Assembly: GCA_023423275.1 (NCBI GenBank) | Contig: JAFAFW010000032.1 | Coordinates: forward strand, 1-59,609 | Length of the DNA: 59,609 bases | Direction: 5' to 3' | DNA from: Pseudomonadota bacterium | GTDB taxonomy: Bacteria > Pseudomonadota > Alphaproteobacteria > Rhizobiales > Hyphomicrobiaceae | In this document: piece after piece, positions 52,020-59,609 of the stretch | Layout of the letters: each line of letters begins with the position of its first letter | Numbering within the stretch: the stretch's first letter is position 1 | Position numbers and translations under genes: made by a program | Notes under the pieces: generated by a model | Told to the model about the DNA's origin: nothing | The model's input: the letters and a program-made list of their open reading frames with translations, nothing else | Database searches by the model: none

Positions 52020-54749
52020 ATGAACATCGTCATTGTGGAATCGGCAGCCAAGGCCAAGACCATCAACAAGTATCTTGGCTCAGGCTACAAAGTCATTGCG
52101 TCGTTCGGGCACGTCCGAGACCTCCCCTCCAAGGATGGCTCGGTCGAACCCGATAACGACTTCAATATGCATTGGGATATCGACGGCAAAGCCGCGAAGG
52201 TGATGAAGGAGATCGCCGACGCGGTGAAGCAGGCCGACAAGCTGATCCTCGCCACCGACCCCGATCGCGAAGGCGAGGCGATCTCCTGGCATATTCTGCA
52301 GGTTCTCGACCAGAAGCGCGCCTTGAAAAAGGGCGTGCCGGTCGAGCGCGTGACCTTCAATGCGGTCACCAAACAAGCCATCCTCGACGCGATGCGGCAG
52401 CCGCGCGCCATCGATGCACCGCTGGTGGAGGCTTATCTTGCCCGCCGCGCGCTGGACTATCTGGTAGGCTTTACGTTGTCGCCCGTGCTGTGGCGCAAGC
52501 TGCCGGGCGCTCGCTCGGCCGGCCGTGTGCAGTCCGTCGCGCTGCGCCTCGTCTGCGACCGCGAAGCCGAGATCGAGGCCTTCAAAACCGACGAGTACTG
52601 GACCATCGAGGCCACGCTCGCCACACCCAAGGGTGAGGAATTCCCTGCCCGCCTGCACGCTGTCGCGGGAACGACGCTCAAGAAGCTCGACATCAAGACG
52701 GAAGCTGAAGCCCAGGCGATCAAGGCGGCGATCGAGAAGGGTGAGTTCCGTGTCATCTCGATCGACAAGAAGGCGGTGAAGCGCAATCCGTTCGCGCCGT
52801 TCGCCACCTCCACGCTGCAGATGGACGCTTCCCGCAAACTCGGGTTCTCGGCCAAGCAGACCATGCAGGTCGCCCAGCGTCTTTATGAAGGCATAGATGT
52901 CGGCGGAGAGACCGTCGGCCTCATTACCTATATGCGAACCGACGGCGTGACGATCGTGCCGGAAGCGGTCAATCAGATCCGCGGGCTCATTGCGCGCGAG
53001 TATTCGCAAAAGTACGTCGCCCCGTTCGTGCGCGAGTACAAGTCCAAAGCCAAGAACGCCCAGGAAGCGCACGAAGCCATCCGCCCGACCGATGTCACCC
53101 GCAAGCCAGCCGACGTCGCGCGTTTTCTGCAGAAAGATCAGGCGCGGCTCTATGAACTGGTCTGGAAGCGCGCCGTCGCCAGCCAGATGGCGTCTGCCGA
53201 AGTTGAACAGACGACGGCCGACATCGAGGTCAAGGGCCGCGACGGCAAGGTCTATACGTTGCGCGCCAGCGGTTCGGTCATTCAGTTCGAAGGCTTCCTG
53301 AAGGTCTACGAGGAAGGCCGTGACGAGCGCCTGCACGCTACCAAAGGCAAGGACGATGTCGCTCCGGACGAGGACGACGCCAGCCGCCGCCTGCCCGCGC
53401 TCAGCCAGGGCGACCGCGTGACCGACCGCGCAATTGCGGCCGATCAGCATTTCACGCAGCCGCCGCCGCGTTATTCCGAAGCCACGCTGGTCAAGAAGCT
53501 CGAGGAGCTGGGCATCGGGCGGCCGTCAACCTACGCCTCCACCCTCGCCGTGCTGCAGGAACGCGCTTATGTGCGCATCGATAAGAAGCGGCTGATCCCG
53601 GAGGATAAGGGCCGTCTTGTCACCGCCTTCCTGGAAAGCTTCTTCAAGCGCTACGTGGAGTTCGACTTCACGGCGGACCTTGAAGACAAGCTCGATCTGA
53701 TTTCCGACGGCAAGCTCGAATGGAAGGACGTGCTGCGCGATTTCTGGCGCGACTTCACCGGCTCGGTTGATGAGATCAAGGATCTGCGCGTCACCGAAGT
53801 CCTCGACGCGCTGAACGAGATCCTCGGACCGCACATCTTCCCCGCAAAGGAGGACGGCTCAGACCCACGCGCCTGCCCGGCCTGTTCGGCGGGACGTCTG
53901 AGCCTGAAAGTCGGCCGTTTCGGCGCCTTCGTCGGCTGCTCGAATTACCCTGAATGCCGCTACACGCGCCAGTTCAACGAGACGGGCGAGGGCGAAGGCG
54001 AAGCGCTCACGGCGGATGGCAAGCTGCTCGGCCACGATCCGGAAACCGGCCTGCCGGTCACGCTGCGCAAGGGACGTTTTGGCCCCTACGTTCAGCTTGG
54101 CGACGCCGATGGCGATGAGAAGCCGCGGCGCTCATCGATTCCACGCGGCATCGATGCGGCAACGCTCGAACTGGAGCGCGCCCTGCAACTGCTGTCGCTC
54201 CCGCGCGAAGTCGGGATCCATCCGGAGACGGGTGAGCCGATCACGGCCGGCCTTGGACGGTTCGGACCGTTCGTGCTGCACAACGGCACCTACGCCAACC
54301 TTGAAAGCTTCGAGGACGTCTTCACGATCGGCATCAACCGCGCCGTCGCACTGCTGGCCGAGAAGGCCGCAGGCGGCGGCAGCAAGTGGTCACGCGCCAA
54401 AGCAACCGTACTCAAGGACCTCGGTGAGCATCCGGACGGCGGCGGCAAGATCGAAGTGCTGTCGGGCCGCTACGGCCCTTACGTGAAGCATGGCTCCATC
54501 AACGCCACCGTGCCGAAAGGCAAGGAGCCCGCCAATCTGACCGTCGCCGAAGCGGTCGAGCTTTTGGCAGCGCGCGCGGCGCAGGGCGGCGGCAAAAAGA
54601 AACCTGCCCGCAAATCCGCCAAGGCGAAGACGTCCGCCAAGGGAGAAAAAGCTCCGGCCGCAGCAAAAGCAAAGGCGAAGGCCCCTGCCAAGAAGGCAGC
54701 GGCCAAATCGCGTGCGAAGGCGAAGCCTACGCAGAATGCGGCGGAGTGA
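52020..54749 (+). CDS. topA: DNA topoisomerase I
   Basis: TopA relaxes negative supercoils by a type IA mechanism. The 909 residues begin with the TOPRIM domain (IVESAAKAKTINKYLG, later DPDREGEAISWH). The active Tyr304 lies in LITYMRTDG. One zinc finger at about 618-645 (CPAC ... CSNYPEC) is followed by repeated GRFGPYV/GRYGPYV modules. A long Lys/Ala-rich basic tail from about 855 probably helps DNA binding and is common in alphaproteobacteria. It lies between dprA and rnr. Confidence 0.97.
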   Translation: MNIVIVESAAKAKTINKYLGSGYKVIASFGHVRDLPSKDGSVEPDNDFNMHWDIDGKAAKVMKEIADAVKQADKLILATDPDREGEAISWHILQVLDQKRALKKGVPVERVTFNAVTKQAILDAMRQPRAIDAPLVEAYLARRALDYLVGFTLSPVLWRKLPGARSAGRVQSVALRLVCDREAEIEAFKTDEYWTIEATLATPKGEEFPARLHAVAGTTLKKLDIKTEAEAQAIKAAIEKGEFRVISIDKKAVKRNPFAPFATSTLQMDASRKLGFSAKQTMQVAQRLYEGIDVGGETVGLITYMRTDGVTIVPEAVNQIRGLIAREYSQKYVAPFVREYKSKAKNAQEAHEAIRPTDVTRKPADVARFLQKDQARLYELVWKRAVASQMASAEVEQTTADIEVKGRDGKVYTLRASGSVIQFEGFLKVYEEGRDERLHATKGKDDVAPDEDDASRRLPALSQGDRVTDRAIAADQHFTQPPPRYSEATLVKKLEELGIGRPSTYASTLAVLQERAYVRIDKKRLIPEDKGRLVTAFLESFFKRYVEFDFTADLEDKLDLISDGKLEWKDVLRDFWRDFTGSVDEIKDLRVTEVLDALNEILGPHIFPAKEDGSDPRACPACSAGRLSLKVGRFGAFVGCSNYPECRYTRQFNETGEGEGEALTADGKLLGHDPETGLPVTLRKGRFGPYVQLGDADGDEKPRRSSIPRGIDAATLELERALQLLSLPREVGIHPETGEPITAGLGRFGPFVLHNGTYANLESFEDVFTIGINRAVALLAEKAAGGGSKWSRAKATVLKDLGEHPDGGGKIEVLSGRYGPYVKHGSINATVPKGKEPANLTVAEAVELLAARAAQGGGKKKPARKSAKAKTSAKGEKAPAAAKAKAKAPAKKAAAKSRAKAKPTQNAAE

Positions 54750-54819
54750 ATGACCCGAGCCACGGCGATCGTTGAACAGGCCCTTGTGTCGATAGCCTGC
54801 GCCTGGAGGCGCTGACGCC

Positions 54820-57120
54820 GTGGCCCGTAAGCGCTCAGGTCCGCCCGCTGCCAAAGCCAAGCCCGCAGGCGCACATGGGCTGCCGACCAAAGCCGACCTC
54901 GTCAAATTCATCGAGACCTCGCAGACCAAGGTCGGCAAACGCGAGATCGCGCGCGCCTTCGGCGTCAAAGGCGGCGACCGTATCGAACTGAAACGGCTGA
55001 TTGCCGAGCTCACCGATGAAGGTGTGCTTGCCGGCGATAAGAAGACCTTACGCGGAAAGGGCTCGGTGCCGCCTGTGACGGTGCTCGAAGTCACCGGTCG
55101 CGATGCCGACGGCGATCTCATCGCGCAGCCGATGGTGTGGGACCGCAAGGAAGGTGAGCCGCCGAAGATCCTGCTGGTCAAAAGCAGGCGGTCGTCGGAA
55201 ACCGGCGAAGAAACACTGACGATCGGCGACCGCGTGCTGGCGCGCGTCCGTAAGCTCGATCAAGACGACGTTGCAGGATTCCGCCTTGAGGCCGAGCCGA
55301 TCAAAAAGCTGCCGCGCGAGAAGCGGCGGATGCTCGGGATCTATCGCGCCTACAAGAAGGGCGGCGGCATCATCGCGCCGGTCGACCGCAAGGAGCTGCG
55401 CGACTGGCCGGTCCAGGCCGGTGATGAAGGCGAGGCACGCGACGGTGATCTCGTGCGCTTCGACTTGCCGCGCTCCGGGCGGTTCCGTGTTCCGAACGCC
55501 CGGGTGGTGGAAACCCTCGGCAATCCGCAGGACCAGCGCAAGATCAGCCTGATCGCGGTCCACGCGCATGGTATCCCGGATGACTTCCCCGAAGGCGTTC
55601 TGGCGGAGCTGGAGAAGCTGCAGCCGCCAACGATGAAGGGCCGCACCGACCTGCGCGAGATACCGCTCGTCACCATCGACCCGATCGACGCGCGCGATCA
55701 CGACGATGCCGTTCACGCCGAGCCCGATCCAAACCCACGCAATGAAGGCGGTTTCATCGTCACGGTCGCCATCGCCGATGTCGCCCAATACGTGAGGCCC
55801 GGCAGCCGCCTGGATCGCGAAGCGCAATTGCGCGGCAATTCGGTCTATTTCCCGGACCGTGTCGTTCCGATGTTGCCGGAAAAGATCTCGAACGATCTGT
55901 GCTCGCTGCGCGAGCTGGAGGATCGTCCCTGCCTCGCGGTGCGCATGGTGTTCGACAAGCGCGGCGAGAAACGCGGCCATACGTTCATGCGTGCCATGAT
56001 GCGGTCGGCGGCCAAACTCAGTTATCAGGAAGCGCAGGCTGCCATCGACGGCGATCCTTCGGACAAGTGCAAACCACTGATGGCGACGGCGCTACAGCCT
56101 CTGTGGGCCGCCTATCGCGCCGTAAGTGCTGCGAGAGACCGGCGCGCGCCTCTCGATCTCGATCTGCCGGAACGCAAGATCATCCTCGACGACAAGGGTG
56201 AAGTCGCACAGGTCGTCATTCCTCAACGCCTGGAAGCCCATCGCCTGATCGAAGAGTTTATGATCCAGGCAAACGTCGCGGCCGCCGAAACGCTGGAGCA
56301 GAAGAAGACAGCGCCCGTCTATCGCGCGCACGGCCAACCGTCGAAAGAGAAGCTCAAGGCTCTGCGGGATTTCCTGAGCAGCTTGAAGATCAGTCTGCCG
56401 CCGGGCGAGCTGAAGCCAGCCCACTTCAATCGCGTGCTATCGCAAGCCAAAGAGCTACCGACAACGGATCTCGTCAACGAGGTTGTGCTGCGCGCACAGG
56501 CACAGGCCGAATATAACACTGACAACTACGGGCACTTCGGCCTGAACCTGAGACGCTACGCGCATTTCACATCGCCGATCCGTCGTTATGCCGACCTGCT
56601 TGTCCACCGCGCGTTGATCCGCGCCTTGGATCTCGGGGCGGGCGGCCTGCCCGATGAGGACATTGCGAAGCTGCCCGACATCGCCCAGGCGCTCTCGGAA
56701 GCCGAGCGCCGCGCCATGGCCGCGGAGCGCGAGACGGTGGACCGATTGATCGCGGCCCATCTCGCCGACCGCATCGGCGCCGAGTTCGAGGCGCGCATTT
56801 CCGGCGTGACGCGGTCGGGACTGTTCGTGCGCCTCAGAGGCACCGGTGCGGACGGCTTCGTGCCTGCGTCATCGATGACGGGAGATTTCTACGAGCATGT
56901 CGAGGCCGCGCGCGCGCTTGTCGGCCGCCGCAATGGAGAAGCCTACCGGCTCGGCGATAACGTTCAGGTCCGGCTGGTCGAGGCCATTCCCACCGCGGGC
57001 GCCCTGCGCTTCGAAATGCTGTCGCAGGGGAAACGTGGCCACGTCGCCCTTGAAAAAGGTTGGCGGGGACCGGCGGGCGGACGCCGGGTGCGCCCAAGTC
57101 GCCGATCCGGTCGCCACTGA
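54820..57120 (+). CDS. rnr: Ribonuclease R
   Basis: RNase R is a processive 3' to 5' exoribonuclease that degrades structured RNA. The 766 residues hold a short basic N-terminus with a winged-helix segment (FIETSQTKVGKREIARAFGV), OB/cold-shock domains, and the RNB catalytic domain with DPIDARDHDD at 287-296. A C-terminal S1 domain (about 645-725, ISGVTRSGLFVRL) and a basic tail follow. The start is GTG with CTGGAGG upstream. It follows topA by 70 bp. Confidence 0.96.
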   Translation: MARKRSGPPAAKAKPAGAHGLPTKADLVKFIETSQTKVGKREIARAFGVKGGDRIELKRLIAELTDEGVLAGDKKTLRGKGSVPPVTVLEVTGRDADGDLIAQPMVWDRKEGEPPKILLVKSRRSSETGEETLTIGDRVLARVRKLDQDDVAGFRLEAEPIKKLPREKRRMLGIYRAYKKGGGIIAPVDRKELRDWPVQAGDEGEARDGDLVRFDLPRSGRFRVPNARVVETLGNPQDQRKISLIAVHAHGIPDDFPEGVLAELEKLQPPTMKGRTDLREIPLVTIDPIDARDHDDAVHAEPDPNPRNEGGFIVTVAIADVAQYVRPGSRLDREAQLRGNSVYFPDRVVPMLPEKISNDLCSLRELEDRPCLAVRMVFDKRGEKRGHTFMRAMMRSAAKLSYQEAQAAIDGDPSDKCKPLMATALQPLWAAYRAVSAARDRRAPLDLDLPERKIILDDKGEVAQVVIPQRLEAHRLIEEFMIQANVAAAETLEQKKTAPVYRAHGQPSKEKLKALRDFLSSLKISLPPGELKPAHFNRVLSQAKELPTTDLVNEVVLRAQAQAEYNTDNYGHFGLNLRRYAHFTSPIRRYADLLVHRALIRALDLGAGGLPDEDIAKLPDIAQALSEAERRAMAAERETVDRLIAAHLADRIGAEFEARISGVTRSGLFVRLRGTGADGFVPASSMTGDFYEHVEAARALVGRRNGEAYRLGDNVQVRLVEAIPTAGALRFEMLSQGKRGHVALEKGWRGPAGGRRVRPSRRSGRH

Positions 57121-57306
57121 CGATTAAGCCGCACCTCCAGCGCCCTGCTGCGCCAATTTCGACCCTATATGACTCACTGAGATCCCCTCAGAATTGTTCG
57201 ACGCTCGCAGAAGGCGTGTTGCGCTCAGGACATGACTGGGTTGAGCGGCGATTGGACCGCTTGACGCGAGCAGGCGAGCGGTGGCCAATAGCCACAGGAG
57301 GAAAGC

Positions 57307-57765
57307 ATGCCCGTCGACATCGAAAATGGTGCATCACGCGACGTTTCGGCTGCGATGATGCGTGGTGTCCGCATGACCTGCCCGGCATGCGGCAAGGGAT
57401 CGATGTTTCGAGCTTTCCTCAAGGTTGCAGATCACTGCCCATCATGTGGTGAAGCGCTGCACCATCAGCGGGCGGATGACGCTCCGCCTTATGTCACAAT
57501 GGTGATCGTCGGCCATATCGTCATCGGCGGTGTGCTGGCGCTCGAACAGGCCTATTCGCCGGCGCAATGGATCCACTTCGTGTTGTGGATGCCCTTGACC
57601 ATCGGACTGTCGCTCTACCTGCTACCACGCGTCAAAGGAGCCTTGATCGCGCTGCAATGGGCCCTGCGGATGCACGGCTTCGGCGAGAGTGTCGGCGTGG
57701 ATGACAAGGCGGGCGGCCCATCCGCCATCGAACCTCCGTTAGCCGTGCAAACCGCCGATCGATGA
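57307..57765 (+). CDS. DUF983 family membrane protein
   Basis: The 152 residues have a zinc-ribbon-like pair of CPxC motifs (C25, C28, C44, C47) followed by two membrane helices (about 60-80 and 90-108). This is the DUF983 layout. A role in membrane-protein or cytochrome biogenesis has been discussed but is not settled. The ATG has AGGAGGAAAGC upstream. Its stop overlaps the NUDIX start (ATGA), so they are coupled. Confidence 0.9.
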   Translation: MPVDIENGASRDVSAAMMRGVRMTCPACGKGSMFRAFLKVADHCPSCGEALHHQRADDAPPYVTMVIVGHIVIGGVLALEQAYSPAQWIHFVLWMPLTIGLSLYLLPRVKGALIALQWALRMHGFGESVGVDDKAGGPSAIEPPLAVQTADR

Positions 57766-58517
57766 CCAGCAGCAATACACCGACCTCCACGGACCCGTCC
57801 GGTAAGCCGCGTGCGTTGCGCCCGCGTGACGCGGCGACCTTGATTATTGTCGAGCGGAGCAGCGGCACGCCACGCTTCCTCATGGGCAAGCGGCGCATGG
57901 ATCAGGTGTTCATGCCCGGGAAGTACGTTTTTCCCGGCGGCCGGGTCGATATCGCCGACCGCCACGTGGAAAGCGCCGACGAGCTGCGTCCGAGCGAGCT
58001 GGCCAAGCTCCTGCTGGATATGAAGGGAACGCCCAGCGAGAAGCGCGCGCGCGCAATTGCCCTGGCGGCCATCCGCGAGACATTCGAGGAAGCGGGCCTG
58101 CTCATTGCGGCGCAGGCGCCGGAAGGCTGCTCGGCGCGGCACGATATGCCCAGCTGGAACGGTTTTTTCGAGTGCGGTTTTCGCCCCAAGCTGAGCTCGC
58201 TGTCGCTGTTTGCCCGCGCCATCACCCCGCCCGGCCGGCCGCGCCGCTATGACACGCGGTTCTTCTGCGTAGCGGCCGAGGAAATCGGCCACACCGTGGA
58301 TACGCGCGACGGGGAGCTGTCTGGCCTGCACTGGCTCAACGTGGAGGAGGCGCGCAGCCTCGATCTCCCGTCCATTACCCGCGTCATTCTGGAGGACCTG
58401 CTGGACCACCTGAAGGCGGCCCGCGATGCCTCAGAACATGCGGCAATTCCCTATTATCACCACAAGAACGGCACCTTCCGCCGCGAGCTGCTGCGCGTCA
58501 CTGACACAGCCTCATGA
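57762..58517 (+). CDS. NUDIX hydrolase
   Basis: A 251-residue NUDIX-fold protein. The catalytic helix has R105-E-T-F-E109-E110-A-G112, the REXXEEXG core. The leading GX5E part of the box is separated by a long insert (about 64-98) after PGGRVD, a form seen in NUDT19-like and related CoA or nucleoside diphosphate hydrolases. The substrate is unknown. The ATG overlaps the DUF983 stop. The rpmG gene follows 80 bp later. Confidence 0.88.
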   Translation: MTSSNTPTSTDPSGKPRALRPRDAATLIIVERSSGTPRFLMGKRRMDQVFMPGKYVFPGGRVDIADRHVESADELRPSELAKLLLDMKGTPSEKRARAIALAAIRETFEEAGLLIAAQAPEGCSARHDMPSWNGFFECGFRPKLSSLSLFARAITPPGRPRRYDTRFFCVAAEEIGHTVDTRDGELSGLHWLNVEEARSLDLPSITRVILEDLLDHLKAARDASEHAAIPYYHHKNGTFRRELLRVTDTAS

Positions 58518-58597
58518 CTTGACAGCGCAGACGACCTGAGTATGTTGCCCACCGCTTCCACTGATCGCGCGTGATGCGCTGAGGATCGCAGGACATC

Positions 58598-58765
58598 ATG
58601 GCAAAGCCGGTCACACAGAAGATTAAGCTGCTTTCAACTGCCGGAACGGGCTTCTTTTACGTCACGAAGAAGAATCCGCGCACCAGCACGGACAAGCTCA
58701 GCTTCAAGAAGTACGACCCCGTCGCGCGCAAGCACGTCGAGTTCAAGGAAACCAAGATCAAATAG
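58598..58765 (+). CDS. rpmG: 50S ribosomal protein L33, zinc-free form
   Basis: A 55-residue ribosomal protein of the large subunit. The sequence starts MAKPVTQKIKLLSTAGTGFF and continues YVTKKNPRT, TDKLSFKKYDPVARKHVEFK. It has none of the four Cys of the zinc-binding L33 form, so it is the C-minus paralogue used when zinc is low or constitutively in many alphaproteobacteria. The frame is too short for common ORF cut-offs but certain by similarity. The ATG follows AGGACATC. Confidence 0.97.
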   Translation: MAKPVTQKIKLLSTAGTGFFYVTKKNPRTSTDKLSFKKYDPVARKHVEFKETKIK

Positions 58766-59370
58766 ATTGATCGTCAATCTGACACCGTAGGCTCGCTTCG
58801 TGAGCATGCGGCTGGTCTTGCTTTGCGTTTTTCCTGAGTATGATTGCAATAGCGATGCGTGAGCCTGAGGCGCACGCGGGAAGCTGTTGATTGTGGAGAT
58901 AAGGAAGGGCCTCGGCCAGGGCCCGCAACAACTCTCGGCAGCGGGGTAAGAAGTCCGAGCGCGTCGCGGTCCCTGACCTGATAACCAAACGGATTGCCAA
59001 AGAGGGCGTTGGCTCCCCGCTTGGTGAGATCGGTCGTTTGCAGCCGTATGAGGAGGCCAACTCCTAGCTGCAGACCGACCCGTGTTCTCTACACTCAGGA
59101 AATGCGGCGGACCTGAACGCAGAGTACACCTCTTTTCAGCTCGCGTAGGCCTGGGAAACAATCCGCTCCCAGACCACTAACGGCGAGATGAATAAACTTT
59201 TATTTGGTGCCCGGAACTGATCTTGACAGAACACCTGACGCTTTGCAAGCACGGCGCTGTTTGCGATTCGTCAGTATTGTCAACAAGGTTGCAGCAGCGG
59301 CATAGACCTCGTTGGCACTACGCCGAGTTAATCGCGTTGAATCTGAACGCCGTAAGTTGACGTCATGTTG
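58766..59370. other. Long intergenic region, no gene recognised
   Basis: About 605 bp between rpmG and the GGDEF gene. Open frames exist on both strands (for example 58758-59060 on the minus strand), but their sequences have no family features and unusual composition. There is a TTGACA at 59223-59228 with no matching -10. I see no tRNA, repeat or clear terminator. It may hold a decayed gene. Confidence 0.4.
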
Positions 59371-59609
59371 TCAGGCGGCGTCGCTGACAACTCTATTGCG
59401 GCCCGCATGTTTGGCGCAGTAAAGAGCCTTATCGGCGCGCTTGAACAGACTTGCGGGCGTGTCAGCACAAGATTCGAGCGTCGCAACCCCCACGCTCGCG
59501 GTTATATGGATCTCCTGCAGCCCCCCGGCCGGAAACGGCATTGCAGCAATGCTGGATCGGAGCCTCTCACCGACGTGACATGCGAGGCGGAGATCCGTGT
59601 CGGGCATCA
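59371..59609 (-). CDS. Diguanylate cyclase (GGDEF), C-terminal part
   Basis: The end of a GGDEF domain, cut by the window edge. The visible 79 codons contain ERLRSSIAAMPFP, ITASVGVATLESC, and ALYCAKHAGRNRVVSD, the standard end of the cyclase fold (ASxGxA and DxALYxAKxxGRNxV). The GGDEF motif itself and any sensor domain lie outside the window, so activity cannot be judged. The Met near the edge is not the start. Confidence 0.9.
   Translation of the reverse strand, partial: MPDTDLRLACHVGERLRSSIAAMPFPAGGLQEIHITASVGVATLESCADTPASLFKRADKALYCAKHAGRNRVVSDAA

Noticed and set aside
57762..58517. NUDIX protein as an inactive member because its box looks broken.
   Set aside because: The REXXEEXG core is complete; the gap before it is an insert known in NUDT19-like proteins.
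1..59609. tRNA, rRNA, riboswitches, CRISPR arrays, insertion sequences, phage genes.
   Set aside because: Reading both strands I found no cloverleaf with a GGTTCGA-type arm in a plausible place, no spaced direct repeats and no transposase or integrase motif. A covariance-model search would be the decisive test for RNAs.

Overview
The window is a GC-rich, densely packed stretch of ordinary bacterial chromosome. It most likely comes from an alphaproteobacterium of the order Hyphomicrobiales (Rhizobiales), probably near the Bradyrhizobium/Rhodopseudomonas/Xanthobacteraceae group. The clues are: a short HisG with a HisZ partner; a histidyl-tRNA synthetase with the alphaproteobacterial form of motif 2; a DUF4170 gene in a lipid A cluster; a pyrB gene followed by a dihydroorotase-like gene with no metal site; the order plsY-dprA-topA-rnr-DUF983-NUDIX-rpmG; and a zinc-free L33. 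I saw no rRNA, tRNA, CRISPR array, transposase or prophage gene. The taxonomic call is inference from gene content, not from a marker alignment.

Layout. 1-244 is intergenic and holds a folded-back pair of REP-like hairpins. 245-8620 is a minus-strand run: acyl-CoA dehydrogenase, crotonase, an unknown membrane protein, an SDR, a histone-deacetylase-like protein, xseB and dxs. 8702-14101 holds a Sua5/TsaC tRNA-modification gene, an acetyltransferase, a small secreted protein, recQ, an L,D-transpeptidase and a doubtful cytochrome-like relic. 14262-17659 is hisS-hisZ-hisG. 17844-23689 carries glcDEF (glycolate oxidase), a Pnkp-like phosphatase with a ruined kinase domain, and a DoxX protein. 24008-28156 holds a c-type cytochrome, a tiny cysteine-rich secreted protein, gshA, rsmE and ubiA. 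28254-35292 is a lipid A/Kdo module: DUF4170, an MsbA-like exporter, a PTP-like phosphatase, an acyltransferase-Kdo transferase fusion, lpxK and a membrane protein. 35300-40735 has a GcvT-type flavin dehydrogenase divergent from cysD-cysNC (sulfate activation). 40930-47015 is dominated by membrane transporters. 47343-58765 is a plus-strand housekeeping block: pyrB, a pseudo-dihydroorotase, plsY, dprA, topA, rnr, DUF983, NUDIX and rpmG. The right edge cuts a GGDEF gene.

How the genes work together. HisG and HisZ form the first enzyme of histidine synthesis and sit beside the paralogous tRNA synthetase. GlcD, GlcE and GlcF form one glycolate dehydrogenase. CysD and CysNC turn sulfate into PAPS. 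The lipid A cluster covers 4'-phosphorylation (LpxK), Kdo transfer (KdtA) and export (MsbA). PyrB probably assembles with the inactive dihydroorotase-like protein next to it.

The most interesting points are: a single polypeptide joining a DUF374 acyltransferase to a complete Kdo transferase; a Pnkp phosphatase whose kinase P-loop is gone; the catalytically dead dihydroorotase; an 18-bp perfect palindrome inside a near-consensus, apparently leaderless pyrB promoter; a REPIN-like element with a compensatory base change; and a small secreted protein with mirror-image CX3C/CX6C cysteine spacing. I found no clear novel defence or mobile system.
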